DNA from: Pedobacter roseus
Lineage (GTDB): Bacteria; Bacteroidota; Bacteroidia; Sphingobacteriales; Sphingobacteriaceae
Reading direction: 5' to 3'
DNA: 64,000 nt
Assembly (NCBI RefSeq): GCF_014395225.1
Contig: NZ_CP060723.1
Coordinates: forward strand, 3,286,001-3,350,000
The position numbers and the translations under genes are program-made. Position 1 is the first letter of the stretch, and each line of letters opens with the position of its first letter. Positions 1-9,700 of the stretch are shown in pieces. A model generated the notes under the pieces. That model did no database searches. It worked only from the letters and a program-made list of their open reading frames with translations, and had not been told where the DNA came from.

Positions 1-80
1 AAATGCAGGTAGTAGAAAAATCTTATCCTTATTACTGGGAAGATTTGAAGAAAGCTGGATTTGAGGTGAGAGAGACGTGA
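1..80 (+). CDS. aroA: 3-phosphoshikimate 1-carboxyvinyltransferase (EPSP synthase), C-terminal end only
   Basis: Only the last 25 or so codons are inside the window; the gene starts upstream. The visible residues include VEKSYPYYWEDLKKAGFEV, which resembles the C-terminal tail of EPSP synthases, where a conserved SYP-F/Y-W-DL motif precedes the stop. EPSP synthase makes the direct precursor of the substrate of AroC, and the aroC gene follows 126 nt downstream on the same strand, which supports the call. With so little sequence the assignment rests on the tail motif plus context. Confidence 0.75.
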   Translation, partial: MQVVEKSYPYYWEDLKKAGFEVRET

Positions 81-192
81 GATTTGAGACACTAGATTTG
101 AGACACGAGATTAATAAAGACAAATAAATAACAAGCTAACGAGGTTTGAATAGGGCTTGAGCTATACATCTCAAGTCTAATATCTCAAATCT
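78..192. repeat. Short direct and inverted intergenic repeats between aroA and aroC
   Basis: AGATTTGAGAC occurs twice at about 80-90 and 94-104, and its complement TCTCAAATCT occurs at 183-192, so the transcript could fold into a loose hairpin. This looks like simple-sequence intergenic drift of the type seen elsewhere in the window. No T-run follows, so it is not a convincing terminator. Confidence 0.4.
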
Positions 193-206
193 AACATCTA
201 AATAAT

Positions 207-1304
207 ATGGCAGGCAACTCATTCGGACAACTATTTCGCATTACAACATTTGGCGAATCTCATGGCATAGCCATTGGGGTAATTATTGATGGCTGCCCGG
301 CGCAATTGGATATCGATATGGATTTTATCCAATCGGAACTGGACAAACGTAAACCGGGTCAATCCAAAATTACCACGCAAAGAAAAGAAAGCGATATCGT
401 TCAGATTTTATCGGGTGTTTTTGAAGGAAAAAGTACAGGTACGCCTATTGCGCTTTTAATCCCGAATGAGGATCAACGTTCGAAAGATTACGGTCATAAT
501 GTTGATGTTTATCGCCCCAGCCATGCAGATTATGTGTACGATGCAAAATACGGCATTCGCGATCACCGCGGCGGCGGACGTTCTTCTGCCCGCGAAACAG
601 CGGCCCGTGTAGCTGCAGGTGCCGTTGCGAAATTGTTTTTAAAGCAGCAAGGCATCGAAATTTTCGCCCACGTAACTTCAGTAGGCACTATTGAAGCACC
701 AAATTTAGAAAGCAACGATTTATCAGCTCTGCTAAACATCAGGGAAGAAAACATTGTTCGCTGTGCCGATCCTGCAACAGCACACGAAATGATCGAATTT
801 ATTGATTCAGTAAGAAAAGACGGCGATACTGTTGGTGGTAAAATCAGCTGCGTAATAAAAGGTTGTCCGGCAGGTTTAGGTGAGCCTGTTTTCGATAAAT
901 TACATGCTGATTTAGGTAAAGCCATGTTGAGCATTAATGCCGTACATGGTTTCGAATATGGCTCTGGTTTTGCCGGAAGCGAATTACGTGGTTCGCAGCA
1001 TAACGACATTCCTCAGCCAAAAGCTGCAGATTCGAAAGTATTTAAAACCACTACCAATTATGCCGGCGGTATTTTAGGCGGTATTTCTAACGGAATGGAC
1101 ATTACCTTCAAAGTAGCTTTTAAGCCTGTGGCCACCATTATGCACAACCAGCAAACCATTAATGCTGCTGGTGAGGCGTCAGAAATTAAAGGAAAAGGCA
1201 GGCACGATCCATGTGTGGTACCAAGAGCAGTAGTAATTGTTGAAGCCATGGCCGCACTGGTTTTAGCTGATCACTTTTTAAGGAATAAAACAAGCGTAAT
1301 TTAA
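207..1304 (+). CDS. aroC: Chorismate synthase
   Basis: Converts 5-enolpyruvylshikimate-3-phosphate to chorismate, the last shikimate-pathway step, using reduced FMN in the cytosol. The N-terminus [20 protein letters not shown] is the family signature. [24 protein letters not shown] (read in two parts from about residue 116) is the conserved Arg/Ser-rich flavin and substrate region, and the C-terminal [12 protein letters not shown] block is also present. The 365-residue length is normal. It follows the aroA tail and ends 2 nt before the next gene, so it may be co-transcribed with it. The ATG at 207 directly precedes the conserved N-terminus. Confidence 0.97.
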   Translation: MAGNSFGQLFRITTFGESHGIAIGVIIDGCPAQLDIDMDFIQSELDKRKPGQSKITTQRKESDIVQILSGVFEGKSTGTPIALLIPNEDQRSKDYGHNVDVYRPSHADYVYDAKYGIRDHRGGGRSSARETAARVAAGAVAKLFLKQQGIEIFAHVTSVGTIEAPNLESNDLSALLNIREENIVRCADPATAHEMIEFIDSVRKDGDTVGGKISCVIKGCPAGLGEPVFDKLHADLGKAMLSINAVHGFEYGSGFAGSELRGSQHNDIPQPKAADSKVFKTTTNYAGGILGGISNGMDITFKVAFKPVATIMHNQQTINAAGEASEIKGKGRHDPCVVPRAVVIVEAMAALVLADHFLRNKTSVI

Positions 1305-1306
1305 AC

Positions 1307-1915
1307 ATGAAACTTATTACCATTTTACTTTTGCTGATCAGCATGAATACTTTTGCTCAAAGTTATGCTGATCAGATTGCCAAACACCGTGAGGTTTATA
1401 AAGAAGATTTTATAAAAGACAATCGTTCGCCATTAAAGAAAGGTGATTTGCAAAATCTTCATTTTTATGAGGCTGACAGCGCCTATAAAGTATCGGCAGA
1501 AGTAGAATTACTAAAGAATGAAAAGGTGTTTAAAATGCCAACTTTTGATGGCAGCAGCAGCGATTATTACCGCTATGCCCATATAAATTTTAGTTTAAAT
1601 GGAAAAGCGATCCAAATGACGCTTTACCGTAGTATATCTTTATCTACCAACCCCGTATATAAAGATCATCTATTTTTGCCTTTTACGGATGAAACCAACA
1701 ATAAGGAAACTTATGGGGGTGGTCGATATATTGATCTGGACGCAAAAGAAATCAACAATAACCACATAGAAATCGATTTTAACAAGGCCTATAATCCTTA
1801 CTGCGCCTATAGCGATGGTTACCGTTGTCCCGTTCCGCCAGAAGAAAATGACCTGCAATTGGCTGTTAAAGCTGGCGAAAAATTATATACAGGCGAAAAG
1901 AAACATCAGAAATAA
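1307..1915 (+). CDS. Exported DUF1684 family protein
   Basis: A 202-residue protein with a cleavable signal peptide (about residues 1-18, ending FAQS). The body matches the DUF1684 pattern: a GGGRYIDLDAKE segment, then DFNKAYNPYCAYSDGYRCP and PPEENDL near the C-terminus, and the AGEKLY ending. The family function is unknown; the conserved aromatic and cysteine-containing block suggests a small beta-sandwich domain in the periplasm or envelope. The start codon lies 2 nt after the aroC stop, implying translational coupling, although a link to aromatic synthesis is not evident. Confidence 0.8.
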   Translation: MKLITILLLLISMNTFAQSYADQIAKHREVYKEDFIKDNRSPLKKGDLQNLHFYEADSAYKVSAEVELLKNEKVFKMPTFDGSSSDYYRYAHINFSLNGKAIQMTLYRSISLSTNPVYKDHLFLPFTDETNNKETYGGGRYIDLDAKEINNNHIEIDFNKAYNPYCAYSDGYRCPVPPEENDLQLAVKAGEKLYTGEKKHQK

Positions 1916-2038
1916 ACGTTAAGACCACATTTAACAAAAAAGTGTTGACCTAATTGTGTTTTAATTCTCATTTTAGCGTAATTTACAAAACATTAATTTT
2001 AGATCTCTGTTGTTGACAACATAATCCCATATCCCTAA

Positions 2039-2794
2039 ATGACCTACACCTGTATAATTGTTGATGATAACGAAATTGAAAGAGATGCAATTGAAATGCA
2101 CCTTAAAAAAATCCCATCATTAAATATTCTGGCAGTTTGCAGTAGTGGTATTGAAGCTTCGCAGATTTTAAGCACAACATCTGTTGATATTGTCTTTTCT
2201 GATATCGACATGCCTGAGCTTTCCGGAATGGATCTGTTAAAAAGCCTTAAACAACAGCCTCTGTTTATATTCGTTACCTCTTTTACAGAATATGCGGCAG
2301 AAAGTTTCAACCTTGATGCGCTCGATTTTATTGTTAAACCGGCAACTTTCGAAAGGATTTTAAAAGCCACCAATAAGGCTATAGAATACCTGGAGCTGAA
2401 AAAATTGGTTGGAAAAATTCCTCAGCATGTAGATAAATCCACTAATAGTGATGGCGATGATCATTTCTTTTTCAGGGAAACCAAAGGTATCACAAAATTA
2501 AAATATGATGATGTGATCTATATTGAAAGTATGGGTGATTTCTCTAAACTCTTTACCAGCACCGATAAACACATTGTACTGGTGAGCCTTAAAAACCTGG
2601 AGAAACAACTGCCTTCCAAAATATTTTCCAGGGTACACAAACAGTATATCATTAATATCAACCATATTGCTACGCTAACCAATCATGAAGTTCATTTAGA
2701 ACATCATTTTATCGTTCCAATAAGTGCATCTAACCGGCAGGAACTGTTAGAGAAAGCAATTGATAAAAAAATCCTTTCCCGGTTTTTAAAATAG
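2039..2794 (+). CDS. LytTR-type response regulator
   Basis: A 251-residue two-component response regulator. The receiver domain (about 1-120) has the acidic pair in CIIVDDNEIERD, the phospho-acceptor Asp in DIVFSDIDMPELSG, Thr in FVTSF and Lys in DFIVKP. The LytTR DNA-binding domain occupies about 140-250 (FFFRETKGITKLKYDDVIYIES, read in parts, and FSRVHKQYIININHI). Such regulators activate transcription from direct-repeat sites. It converges on a TPR histidine kinase with one base between the two stop codons, so the two may form a functional pair although they are not an operon. Confidence 0.93.
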   Translation: MTYTCIIVDDNEIERDAIEMHLKKIPSLNILAVCSSGIEASQILSTTSVDIVFSDIDMPELSGMDLLKSLKQQPLFIFVTSFTEYAAESFNLDALDFIVKPATFERILKATNKAIEYLELKKLVGKIPQHVDKSTNSDGDDHFFFRETKGITKLKYDDVIYIESMGDFSKLFTSTDKHIVLVSLKNLEKQLPSKIFSRVHKQYIININHIATLTNHEVHLEHHFIVPISASNRQELLEKAIDKKILSRFLK

Positions 2795-2795
2795 T

Positions 2796-5132
2796 TTATT
2801 TCTTTAATGTAATGGTAAAGCAGCTTCCCCCTTCAGGATTGGCGCTTGCATTGATATTTCCATCCATTAAACCAACAAAAGTGCGGCAAAGCAGTAAGCC
2901 TAACCCTGTACCCTTTTCTTTATTCGTACCCAAAGTACTTACACCGGCACCGAGATATCCCGCTTTGTTGAAATGGTTTAATTGAACCGGGTTTAACCCG
3001 ACACCTGTATCCGAAATCTTAATTTCCTGTTGTTGACCGATATCAAGCGAACTAATCTGTATTGAACCTCCAATTGGTGTAAATTTAATCGCATTGCTCA
3101 CTAAATTACGGATCACCAGGCTAAACATATTCTCGTCAACCTTACAAAAACTTTGATCGGGAATTAAATTATGAATCCTGATCTGCTTTTGATCAGCTCC
3201 ATCCTGCAAGGAATGGATCACCTCAACTGTCAGGTAATGAATATCTAGCGATTCGAGGTATGGATTAAATCCCTGCATCTGGCTGGCCGCCCAATTCAGC
3301 AGATTTTCCATCATGGTTGAAGTATAAGTAAGGTTATTTTTTAGTGATGCCGCGTAGCGGTTTAATTTCTCCTGCTCAATATTACCCCCTTCAAGCAGCT
3401 GCATAAAGGAGATCAGAGAATTTACAGGCGTACGCATATCATGGCTTACCACACTAAAAATACGATCCTTAACCTTACTTAAATGTTCTAGTTCCCGCTT
3501 TTGAGTATTGATAATCTTATTCAACCTAGTGGTTTTTCTCTGGTTCAAAAAGATTACCACCGCAATAATCAAAATCAAAATGGTAGCAACACTTAAAAAC
3601 AACTTAATGCGCTTATCAAATTTAATCTGCTGATCTTGTTTGCTGATCTGCTTGTCTTTTACACTGGCTGTAAGCTGCGCCTGATATTTAGCCTTAGCAA
3701 ATTTACCCTCCTGGGCTAAACGCTGAATATCAAGATCGGCCTTTGCTTTTTGGAAAGTCAACAGGTCCAGTGCTTTTTCCTTATCGCTTAAAGCCAGTTG
3801 CTGCCTTTTTAAAATAAGCTCTTGCTGTTGCCTTTTTAATTCTCCTTCGGTAAGCTTCTGTTTTAACAAATAATCACGCTCTTTTACATTAAAATCTACC
3901 TGCATTTGCCTCCTGGTGATTTCCTTTTCCTTATCCTGATCAAAGATTTTATCCCTTACTGCAATGTACTGCCTGTAATAAGCTAATGATTTATTATAAT
4001 TTTTGGTTTTTTCATAAACTGTACTTAAACCCAGGTTAGCATCTCTTTCTATATCCAAAAACCTGTTTTCTTCAGCAATTTTTAAACTATTTCCCAATAA
4101 AGAGATGGCATTTTCAAAATCATTTTCTTTTTGATAAAAATTGCCTAAGGCATACAGCGTAGAAGCATAAGCTTCTTTATCATCACCAGTTCTACTTAAT
4201 TCAATCGATTTCTGATAAGACTTAAGCGCGGCATCTTTTTGGCCAACGGAGCTGTAAAGATCGGCCAAATCCCGCTTTACAGTTGCTATAATTCCTTTAT
4301 CGTCAATAGTTTCGGCTATCTTCAGCGATTTATTATAATATTCCAGCGCTAATTTAACCTTCTGATTGGGGAGCACGTTCATTTCCATCAGTTCATGATT
4401 GGAGGCTTCAAAATAATTAGTACCTATTAATTCATAAACAACGGCCACACCTCTCGCATTTCCACTTTCTTTAGCAAACACTTTCAGTGCCATCTTCATA
4501 TACACTAAAGCTTGGCTTTGGTTGCCTAAACGTTGGTAAATCGTTGAAATATTAGTATAACAACTGGCCATATCGGTTTCATTCCCCATTTTTTCAAATA
4601 TGGCAATGGCTTTTTGATTAACTTCTAACGATTTTGCATAATCGGGAATGCTGCCATACAAAGCCCCCAGATTGAGGTAAGTACCAGCTTCCATATCAAG
4701 GTTACCAATTGAAGAAAATTCGGTTACCGCTACCAAATAATTTTCTTCTGCTTTTTGATAATCAGACCGGCCATGGTACATCATCCCCCTGCGGTAATAG
4801 GCTATCGCAGAAAATTTCTTCAGATTTCTCTCATGTGCAAGCTGAATGGTTTTATCGAGGTATTCTTCTGCTTTTTCAACATTCCTCATTTTCATGTACT
4901 GACGGTAAACTTCTGTCAATATTTTGATTTTAGTGGAGTCTGTTTTTTGGTTCTTTTGATTGACAGTTAAAAGACTATCGAGTTTTTTTTGAGTGGTATT
5001 TATCTGAGCGGACACAGTTGTGCAAAAAAACAAAAGCACAAAGCATGCAATAACAACCTTAAAAAATAAGGCATACACATTTACTTGTTTATTAACAATA
5101 TTTCGAGTTACGTTCCGATAAAAATCAGTCAT
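2796..5132 (-). CDS. TPR-repeat sensor histidine kinase
   Basis: A signal or membrane segment at about 23-43 is followed by a periplasmic run of about eight TPR units (roughly 50-390; e.g. AYYRRGMMYHGRSDYQKAEENY read in parts), a Lys/Gln-rich coiled coil (about 400-500), a second membrane helix (LFLSVATILILIIAVVIFL) and a cytoplasmic kinase. The H-box is SVVSHDMRTPVNSL, the N-box NLVSNAIKFTP, and the G-boxes DTGVGL and KGTGLGLLLCR. This TPR-plus-HisKA design is common in Bacteroidota. No receiver domain is attached. The ATG at 5132 is preferred over the TTG just upstream. The partner could be the convergent LytTR regulator, but HisKA kinases do not usually pair with LytTR regulators, so this is inference. 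Confidence 0.92.
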   Translation of the reverse strand: MTDFYRNVTRNIVNKQVNVYALFFKVVIACFVLLFFCTTVSAQINTTQKKLDSLLTVNQKNQKTDSTKIKILTEVYRQYMKMRNVEKAEEYLDKTIQLAHERNLKKFSAIAYYRRGMMYHGRSDYQKAEENYLVAVTEFSSIGNLDMEAGTYLNLGALYGSIPDYAKSLEVNQKAIAIFEKMGNETDMASCYTNISTIYQRLGNQSQALVYMKMALKVFAKESGNARGVAVVYELIGTNYFEASNHELMEMNVLPNQKVKLALEYYNKSLKIAETIDDKGIIATVKRDLADLYSSVGQKDAALKSYQKSIELSRTGDDKEAYASTLYALGNFYQKENDFENAISLLGNSLKIAEENRFLDIERDANLGLSTVYEKTKNYNKSLAYYRQYIAVRDKIFDQDKEKEITRRQMQVDFNVKERDYLLKQKLTEGELKRQQQELILKRQQLALSDKEKALDLLTFQKAKADLDIQRLAQEGKFAKAKYQAQLTASVKDKQISKQDQQIKFDKRIKLFLSVATILILIIAVVIFLNQRKTTRLNKIINTQKRELEHLSKVKDRIFSVVSHDMRTPVNSLISFMQLLEGGNIEQEKLNRYAASLKNNLTYTSTMMENLLNWAASQMQGFNPYLESLDIHYLTVEVIHSLQDGADQKQIRIHNLIPDQSFCKVDENMFSLVIRNLVSNAIKFTPIGGSIQISSLDIGQQQEIKISDTGVGLNPVQLNHFNKAGYLGAGVSTLGTNKEKGTGLGLLLCRTFVGLMDGNINASANPEGGSCFTITLKK

Positions 5133-5243
5133 CAATTTTATTAGAAAATACGTACGAAAAACCTTGAAAATTACAGTGTTTCACAATTGGGATGATATAA
5201 AACATGCTGAAATAAAAAATTTGTTTGGTTTATAAAAGTATAT

Positions 5244-5274
5244 AAAAATTCCATTACCCGGTAACCGAATTTTT
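5244..5274 (-). terminator. Possible Rho-independent terminator downstream of the E1 gene
   Basis: On the minus strand AAAAATTC pairs with GAATTTTT across a 15-nt loop, with the T-rich arm at the 3' side. It sits about 100 nt past the stop codon of the 2-oxoacid dehydrogenase gene. The stem is AT-rich and weak. Confidence 0.35.
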
Positions 5275-5374
5275 ACCAAAAACAAAATTATTTACTTCAT
5301 TGAGGCATAAAGCGACAAAAAAATATTCAAGAAGATTTAAATCGTAGTTTCTATTAATTGAAAGTTTTTTCCCT

Positions 5375-7795
5375 TTAAAAAAATGCAGGATATTTTGAAG
5401 GGTTTGCATCGTGCATCATCTGGTAAATTGCTTCAATTACATCATCAACAGATGGTTTACTGAAATAATCGCCATCAGAACCAAATGGTGGACGATGAGC
5501 TTTGGCCGACAATGTTTTGGGTTGTCCATCCAGGTGGAAATAACCTTTTTGCTCTTCCAATACTTTTTGCAGAATATAAGCTGAAGCACCTCCCGGCACA
5601 TCTTCATCTACCACCAATAATTTATTGGTTTTTGAAAGAGAATTTACACAAACATGGTTAATATCGAAAGGTAAAAGTGTTTGTGGATCAATTATTTCGA
5701 CCGAAATTCCTAAAAGTGCGAGTTCTTCTGCAGCTTCCTGAACAATTCTTAGTGAAGAACCGTAAGAAACTACCGTAATATCAGTTCCTTCTTCTAAAAC
5801 CTCAGCCTTTCCTAAAGGAACGGTAAAATCACCAACATTTGTGGGCAATTTCTCTTTTAAACGGTAACCGTTCAGGCATTCTATTACCACTGCAGGTTCA
5901 TCAGCCCTAAACAGCGTATTATACATCCCTGCAGCTTGGGTCATATTTCTTGGTACACACAGGTGCATTCCTCTTAAAGAACCTAAAAGCATGCTAATCG
6001 GAGATCCTGAATGCCAGATTCCCTCTAAACGATGGCCACGTGTTCGTACTATAACCGGTGCTTTTTGGATGCCTTTGGTACGGTAAGCCAATGAAGCAAG
6101 ATCGTCACTTAATACATTCAAAGCAAAAATAAGGTAATCAAGGTATTGAATTTCAGCAATTGGTTTTAAACCGCGCATGGCTAAGCCAATGCCTTGCCCC
6201 ATAATGGTCATTTCCCTGATTCCGGTATCGGTAATCCTCAATTCTCCATATTTGGCTTGTAAACCGGCAAAACCTTGATTTACATCGCCAATATTGCCTA
6301 AATCTTCACCAAAAGCAACCAAACGCTGGTCGCGGGCAAAATTTTCGTTAAAGCAGGCATTAAGTACCTCCCTGCCATCAACCATTTTAGAAAGCTCGTC
6401 GAATTCTGCATCCACAACGGCAACTTTTGCAGGACTTTCCTTACCATCAGTATGAAGTTTAGAATTATAACGGTCGTAATTATGTCCTTCCTGTTCTTTG
6501 TACCAGGCTAAGAGTTCATTACGCTCTGCAGAACTGTTATTGGCCGACATGCGTATGGCTTTACGAACCGCTACAAAAACTTCCCTACGCTGTGCATCCG
6601 CAATGGAAGCCAAGTTAGCTGAAATCTTAGCCAGTTCAGGCTGATGTTTAGCTACCCCATTAATCAGGTCTACAGCTTGCTTTTGTTCAGGTTTAATGCT
6701 GTCCAAAAACTCATTCCAGGCTTCTTTTTGGGCATTACGCACGAAAACTTTTGCTTCTTTTTCAATTTCGGCAATTTCTTCTTCTGTGGCAACGGCCGAA
6801 TCGAGCATCCAGGCACGCATTTTCACGATACAATCATGTTCTGTTTCCCAGGCCAGGCGATCTTTAGATTTATACCTTTCATGAGAACCCGAAGTTGAAT
6901 GCCCCTGAGGTTGAGTAAGTTCGGTAACGTGAATCAATACCGGAACATGTTCGTCCCTACAAGTATTAATGGCTTTTTCGTACACTTCACATAAAGCGGG
7001 ATAATCCCAGCCTTTTACTTTATATATTTCGTATCCAGGTTTTTCAGGTTCACGCTGAAAACCTTTTAAAACTTCAGAAATATCTTCTTTGGTGGTTTGG
7101 TATTTTGCCGGAACGGAGATTCCGTAGGCATCATCCCATATCGAAATGGCCATTGGAATCTGCAGCACACCCGCTGCATTAATCGCTTCAAAAAATACCC
7201 CTTCTGAGGTTGAAGCATTGCCAATGGTACCAAATGCGACTTCGTTTCCATTAACCGAAAAATGTTTTAAATAATCAAGTTCTCTGTTTTCCCTGAATAG
7301 TTTAGAAGCATAAGCCAGGCCAACCAAACGGGCCATCTGGCCTCCTGTTGGAGAAATATCTGATGAACAGTTTTTAATCTGTGTTAAATCATTCCAGCTG
7401 CCGTCTTCGTTAACCGATTTTGTCGCAAAATGACAGTTCATCTGCCTGCCGCCCGAAAAAGGATCGGCCCCATTGGTGGGGTTTGCGTACAATTGCGCAA
7501 AAAATTCTTTTATGGTAGAAATGCCTGTTGCAAAGGCAAAAGTTTGATCCCGGTAGTAACCAGAGCGCCAATCGCCGTTTTTAAAAGCTTTCGCCATGGC
7601 AATCTGCGGTACCTCTTTTCCATCTCCAAAAATGCCAAATTTAGCCTTCCCCGTTAATACCTCCCTACGGCCTAAAACACTGGCCTGCCTACTTTCAAAG
7701 GCTGTTTTATAGTCGCTTTTAACAATTGATTTGAAATCGTTAAAACTCAGCTCGGAAGCATTAATAGCGTTGGTCATCAATTTTTCATTCGGCAT
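5375..7795 (-). CDS. Thiamine-dependent 2-oxoacid dehydrogenase E1, fused alpha and beta subunits
   Basis: Decarboxylates a 2-oxoacid (probably branched-chain) with thiamine diphosphate and passes the acyl group to an E2 lipoyl protein. The N-terminal half is the alpha subunit (PTGGQMARLVGLAYASKLF and the GNASTSEGVFFEAINAAG ThDP-site region). The C-terminal half from about residue 470 is the beta subunit (VAFGEDLGNIGDVNQGFAGL; TGIREMTIMGQGIGLAMRGL). Fused E1 chains of about 800 residues are typical of Bacteroidota, and this one has about 806. No E2 or E3 gene is nearby. The ATG at 7795 is preferred to a TTG three codons earlier. Pyruvate is a less likely substrate. Confidence 0.9.
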   Translation of the reverse strand: MPNEKLMTNAINASELSFNDFKSIVKSDYKTAFESRQASVLGRREVLTGKAKFGIFGDGKEVPQIAMAKAFKNGDWRSGYYRDQTFAFATGISTIKEFFAQLYANPTNGADPFSGGRQMNCHFATKSVNEDGSWNDLTQIKNCSSDISPTGGQMARLVGLAYASKLFRENRELDYLKHFSVNGNEVAFGTIGNASTSEGVFFEAINAAGVLQIPMAISIWDDAYGISVPAKYQTTKEDISEVLKGFQREPEKPGYEIYKVKGWDYPALCEVYEKAINTCRDEHVPVLIHVTELTQPQGHSTSGSHERYKSKDRLAWETEHDCIVKMRAWMLDSAVATEEEIAEIEKEAKVFVRNAQKEAWNEFLDSIKPEQKQAVDLINGVAKHQPELAKISANLASIADAQRREVFVAVRKAIRMSANNSSAERNELLAWYKEQEGHNYDRYNSKLHTDGKESPAKVAVVDAEFDELSKMVDGREVLNACFNENFARDQRLVAFGEDLGNIGDVNQGFAGLQAKYGELRITDTGIREMTIMGQGIGLAMRGLKPIAEIQYLDYLIFALNVLSDDLASLAYRTKGIQKAPVIVRTRGHRLEGIWHSGSPISMLLGSLRGMHLCVPRNMTQAAGMYNTLFRADEPAVVIECLNGYRLKEKLPTNVGDFTVPLGKAEVLEEGTDITVVSYGSSLRIVQEAAEELALLGISVEIIDPQTLLPFDINHVCVNSLSKTNKLLVVDEDVPGGASAYILQKVLEEQKGYFHLDGQPKTLSAKAHRPPFGSDGDYFSKPSVDDVIEAIYQMMHDANPSKYPAFF

Positions 7796-7901
7796 AGTAA
7801 TCAAAGATTGGTTGCGGCAAATATATACAAAATTAAAAGTTTGCCTTTAACCTCGATTGTAAAATTATATATGGGATAAGAAAATAATATTTGGAATAGT
7901 T

Positions 7902-7930
7902 TTTGTTTTACTAGGAAAACATTAAATTTG
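7902..7930 (+). promoter_or_regulatory. Bacteroidota housekeeping promoter for the DUF1573 gene
   Basis: TTTG at 7902-7905 and TAAATTTG at 7923-7930 are separated by 17 nt and match the Bacteroidota -33/-7 consensus (TTTG and TAnnTTTG). Transcription would begin near 7937, leaving a leader of about 30 nt before the ATG at 7968. Confidence 0.65.
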
Positions 7931-7967
7931 TTTTAGAAATTAAAAAAATAAATCACACCCAAATAAC

Positions 7968-8360
7968 ATGAAAAAGATCTTAGTATTATTCGCTTTTGTT
8001 TTAGGTTTTGGTATTGCTGCAAATGCACAGGCTAAACCTGCCGAGTTTAAATTCGAAACTGAAACACATGATTTCGGTAAAATTGTTTTAAACAAACCAG
8101 TAACTTACGATTTTAAATACACCAATGTTGGCGAAGAGCCTTTAATTATTACTAAAGCTGAGGCAAGCTGTGGATGTACTGTTCCAAAATACACTTCTAC
8201 TCCATTGAAAAAAGGTGAAACTGGTGTAATTTCAGTAACTTTTAACGCTGCTGCTGGTCCATCTACTTTCTCTAAAGCAGTTACCATCACTTCAAACGCT
8301 AAAACGCCAATTAAGGTGCTTTATATTAAAGGAGAAACTGTAGCTGCCGCTTCAAAGTAA
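7968..8360 (+). CDS. Exported DUF1573 domain protein
   Basis: A 130-residue protein with a signal peptide (about 1-21, ending ANAQA) and one DUF1573 domain of immunoglobulin-like beta-sandwich type. Diagnostic elements are ETETHDFGKIVLNKPVTYDF, the EPLIITKAEASCGCT block with its Cys-Gly-Cys, and GVISVTFNA. The family is abundant in Bacteroidota; its function is not defined. It has its own promoter (TTTG-N17-TAAATTTG) and is followed by a strong terminator, so it is probably monocistronic and well expressed. Confidence 0.88.
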   Translation: MKKILVLFAFVLGFGIAANAQAKPAEFKFETETHDFGKIVLNKPVTYDFKYTNVGEEPLIITKAEASCGCTVPKYTSTPLKKGETGVISVTFNAAAGPSTFSKAVTITSNAKTPIKVLYIKGETVAAASK

Positions 8361-8380
8361 TTTTTTAACCGATAATATTT

Positions 8381-8413
8381 AAAAAGTCCCGATTTTCATC
8401 GGGACTTTTTTAT
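8381..8413 (+). terminator. Rho-independent terminator after the DUF1573 gene
   Basis: AAAGTCCCGAT (8383-8393) pairs perfectly with ATCGGGACTTT (8398-8408) around a 4-nt loop and runs into a T tract to about 8410. It lies 20 nt after the stop codon. Confidence 0.85.
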
Positions 8414-8422
8414 TTTTGTACC

Positions 8423-9622
8423 ATGCCAAAAATTTCACAAAAAGGTGTGCAGATGCCTGCATCGCCAATCAGAAAATTAACCCCATTCGCAGATCAAGCT
8501 AAAAAAGGTGGTAAAAAAGTGTACCATTTAAATATTGGTCAGCCTGATATAGAAACACCTGAAGGAATGTTGAACGCCATTAAAAACATTGATTTTAATG
8601 TTTGGGCCTATACGCCATCAGAAGGAACACTTGCTTATCGTTTAAAACTGACTGAATACTATAATAAACTGGGTTACAACATTACACCAGAAAACATATT
8701 GGTAACGGTTGGTGGTTCTGAGGCGATTACCATTGCCATGCAGACCTGTGTGAATGAAGGTGATGAAATCATCATTCCTGAGCCTTTTTATGCAAATTAC
8801 AATGGCTTTGCCTGTATGAGCAACGTGGTGGTAAAACCGATCCTTTCTTATATCGAAAATGGTTTTGCACTGCCTCCGATTGCAGAATTTGAAAAACTGA
8901 TTACCGAAAAAACCAAGGCAATTATCATCTGCAACCCGAACAATCCTACCGGTTATTTATATTCGAGAGAAGAATTAGAAGCCTTAAAAACCCTATGTGT
9001 AAAATACGACCTGTTTTTATTCTCAGATGAAGCTTACCGCGAATTCTGCTATGATGGCAGGGAATTTATTTCGCCGATGCACTTAGATGGCCTTGATGAA
9101 AATGTGGTAATTATGGACACGGTTTCTAAACGTTATAGCGCCTGTGGTGCCCGTTTAGGCTGTTTAATCACCAAAAACAAGGAAGTTATTGCTTCGGGAT
9201 TAAAATTTGCACAGGCGAGGTTAAGTCCGGGTATGGTAGAACAGATTGCCGGTGCTGCTGCTGTAGATACGCCAGATAGTTATTTTGAAAAGGTAAATAC
9301 GGAATATACTTTACGCCGTGATACTTTGGTTGGAAGATTGAACAAGATTGATGGTGTTTTCTGCCCGAACCCGGGTGGTGCATTTTATGTAGTTGCAAAA
9401 TTCCCGATTGATGATGCTGATAAATTCTGTCAGTGGATTTTAGAAGAATTTAGCCACGATAACCAAACAGTGATGATGGCGCCTGCAACAGGCTTCTACT
9501 CTACTGCCGGTTCGGGCAAAAATGAAGTTCGTATGGCTTACGTTTTAAATACCGCCGATTTGAATGCAGCGATGGATTGTTTGGAAGTGGCCTTACAGCA
9601 ATACCCTGGAAGAACGGAATAA
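8423..9622 (+). CDS. Pyridoxal-phosphate-dependent aminotransferase, class I/II (aspartate aminotransferase-like)
   Basis: A 399-residue cytosolic fold-type I aminotransferase. Visible motifs are VTVGGSEAITIAM, CNPNNPTGYLYSREEL (substrate/PLP-contacting Asn), SDEAYREFCYDG (PLP-ring Asp), and SKRYSACGARLGCLI, where the PLP lysine lies in the SK-R motif. The Arg that binds the substrate carboxylate is in NEVRMAY near the C-terminus. Exact substrates cannot be fixed from sequence; aspartate or a broad amino-acid donor is most likely. It begins right after the terminator of the preceding gene and precedes a bidirectional terminator shared with the tmRNA. Confidence 0.9.
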   Translation: MPKISQKGVQMPASPIRKLTPFADQAKKGGKKVYHLNIGQPDIETPEGMLNAIKNIDFNVWAYTPSEGTLAYRLKLTEYYNKLGYNITPENILVTVGGSEAITIAMQTCVNEGDEIIIPEPFYANYNGFACMSNVVVKPILSYIENGFALPPIAEFEKLITEKTKAIIICNPNNPTGYLYSREELEALKTLCVKYDLFLFSDEAYREFCYDGREFISPMHLDGLDENVVIMDTVSKRYSACGARLGCLITKNKEVIASGLKFAQARLSPGMVEQIAGAAAVDTPDSYFEKVNTEYTLRRDTLVGRLNKIDGVFCPNPGGAFYVVAKFPIDDADKFCQWILEEFSHDNQTVMMAPATGFYSTAGSGKNEVRMAYVLNTADLNAAMDCLEVALQQYPGRTE

Positions 9623-9661
9623 ATGATGGAAGATGTGAGAGGGATGATCTGACTTATAAAT

Positions 9662-9699
9662 AAAAAAACCTGCAAATGAATAATTTGCAGGTTTTTTTT
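9662..9699. terminator. Bidirectional terminator between the aminotransferase and tmRNA genes
   Basis: AACCTGCAAAT pairs with ATTTGCAGGTT around a short loop, with an A-run on the left and a T-run on the right, so it can terminate both the rightward aminotransferase transcript and the leftward tmRNA. Confidence 0.85.
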
Positions 9700-9700
9700 G

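Noticed and set aside
563..1009. A 148-codon minus-strand frame
   Set aside because: Antisense to aroC, which is unmistakable.
8412..8419. TATTTTTG immediately before the aminotransferase ATG, matching a -7 element
   Set aside because: It coincides with the T-tail of the preceding terminator, has no TTTG at the -33 distance and would give a leaderless start; chance match more likely.
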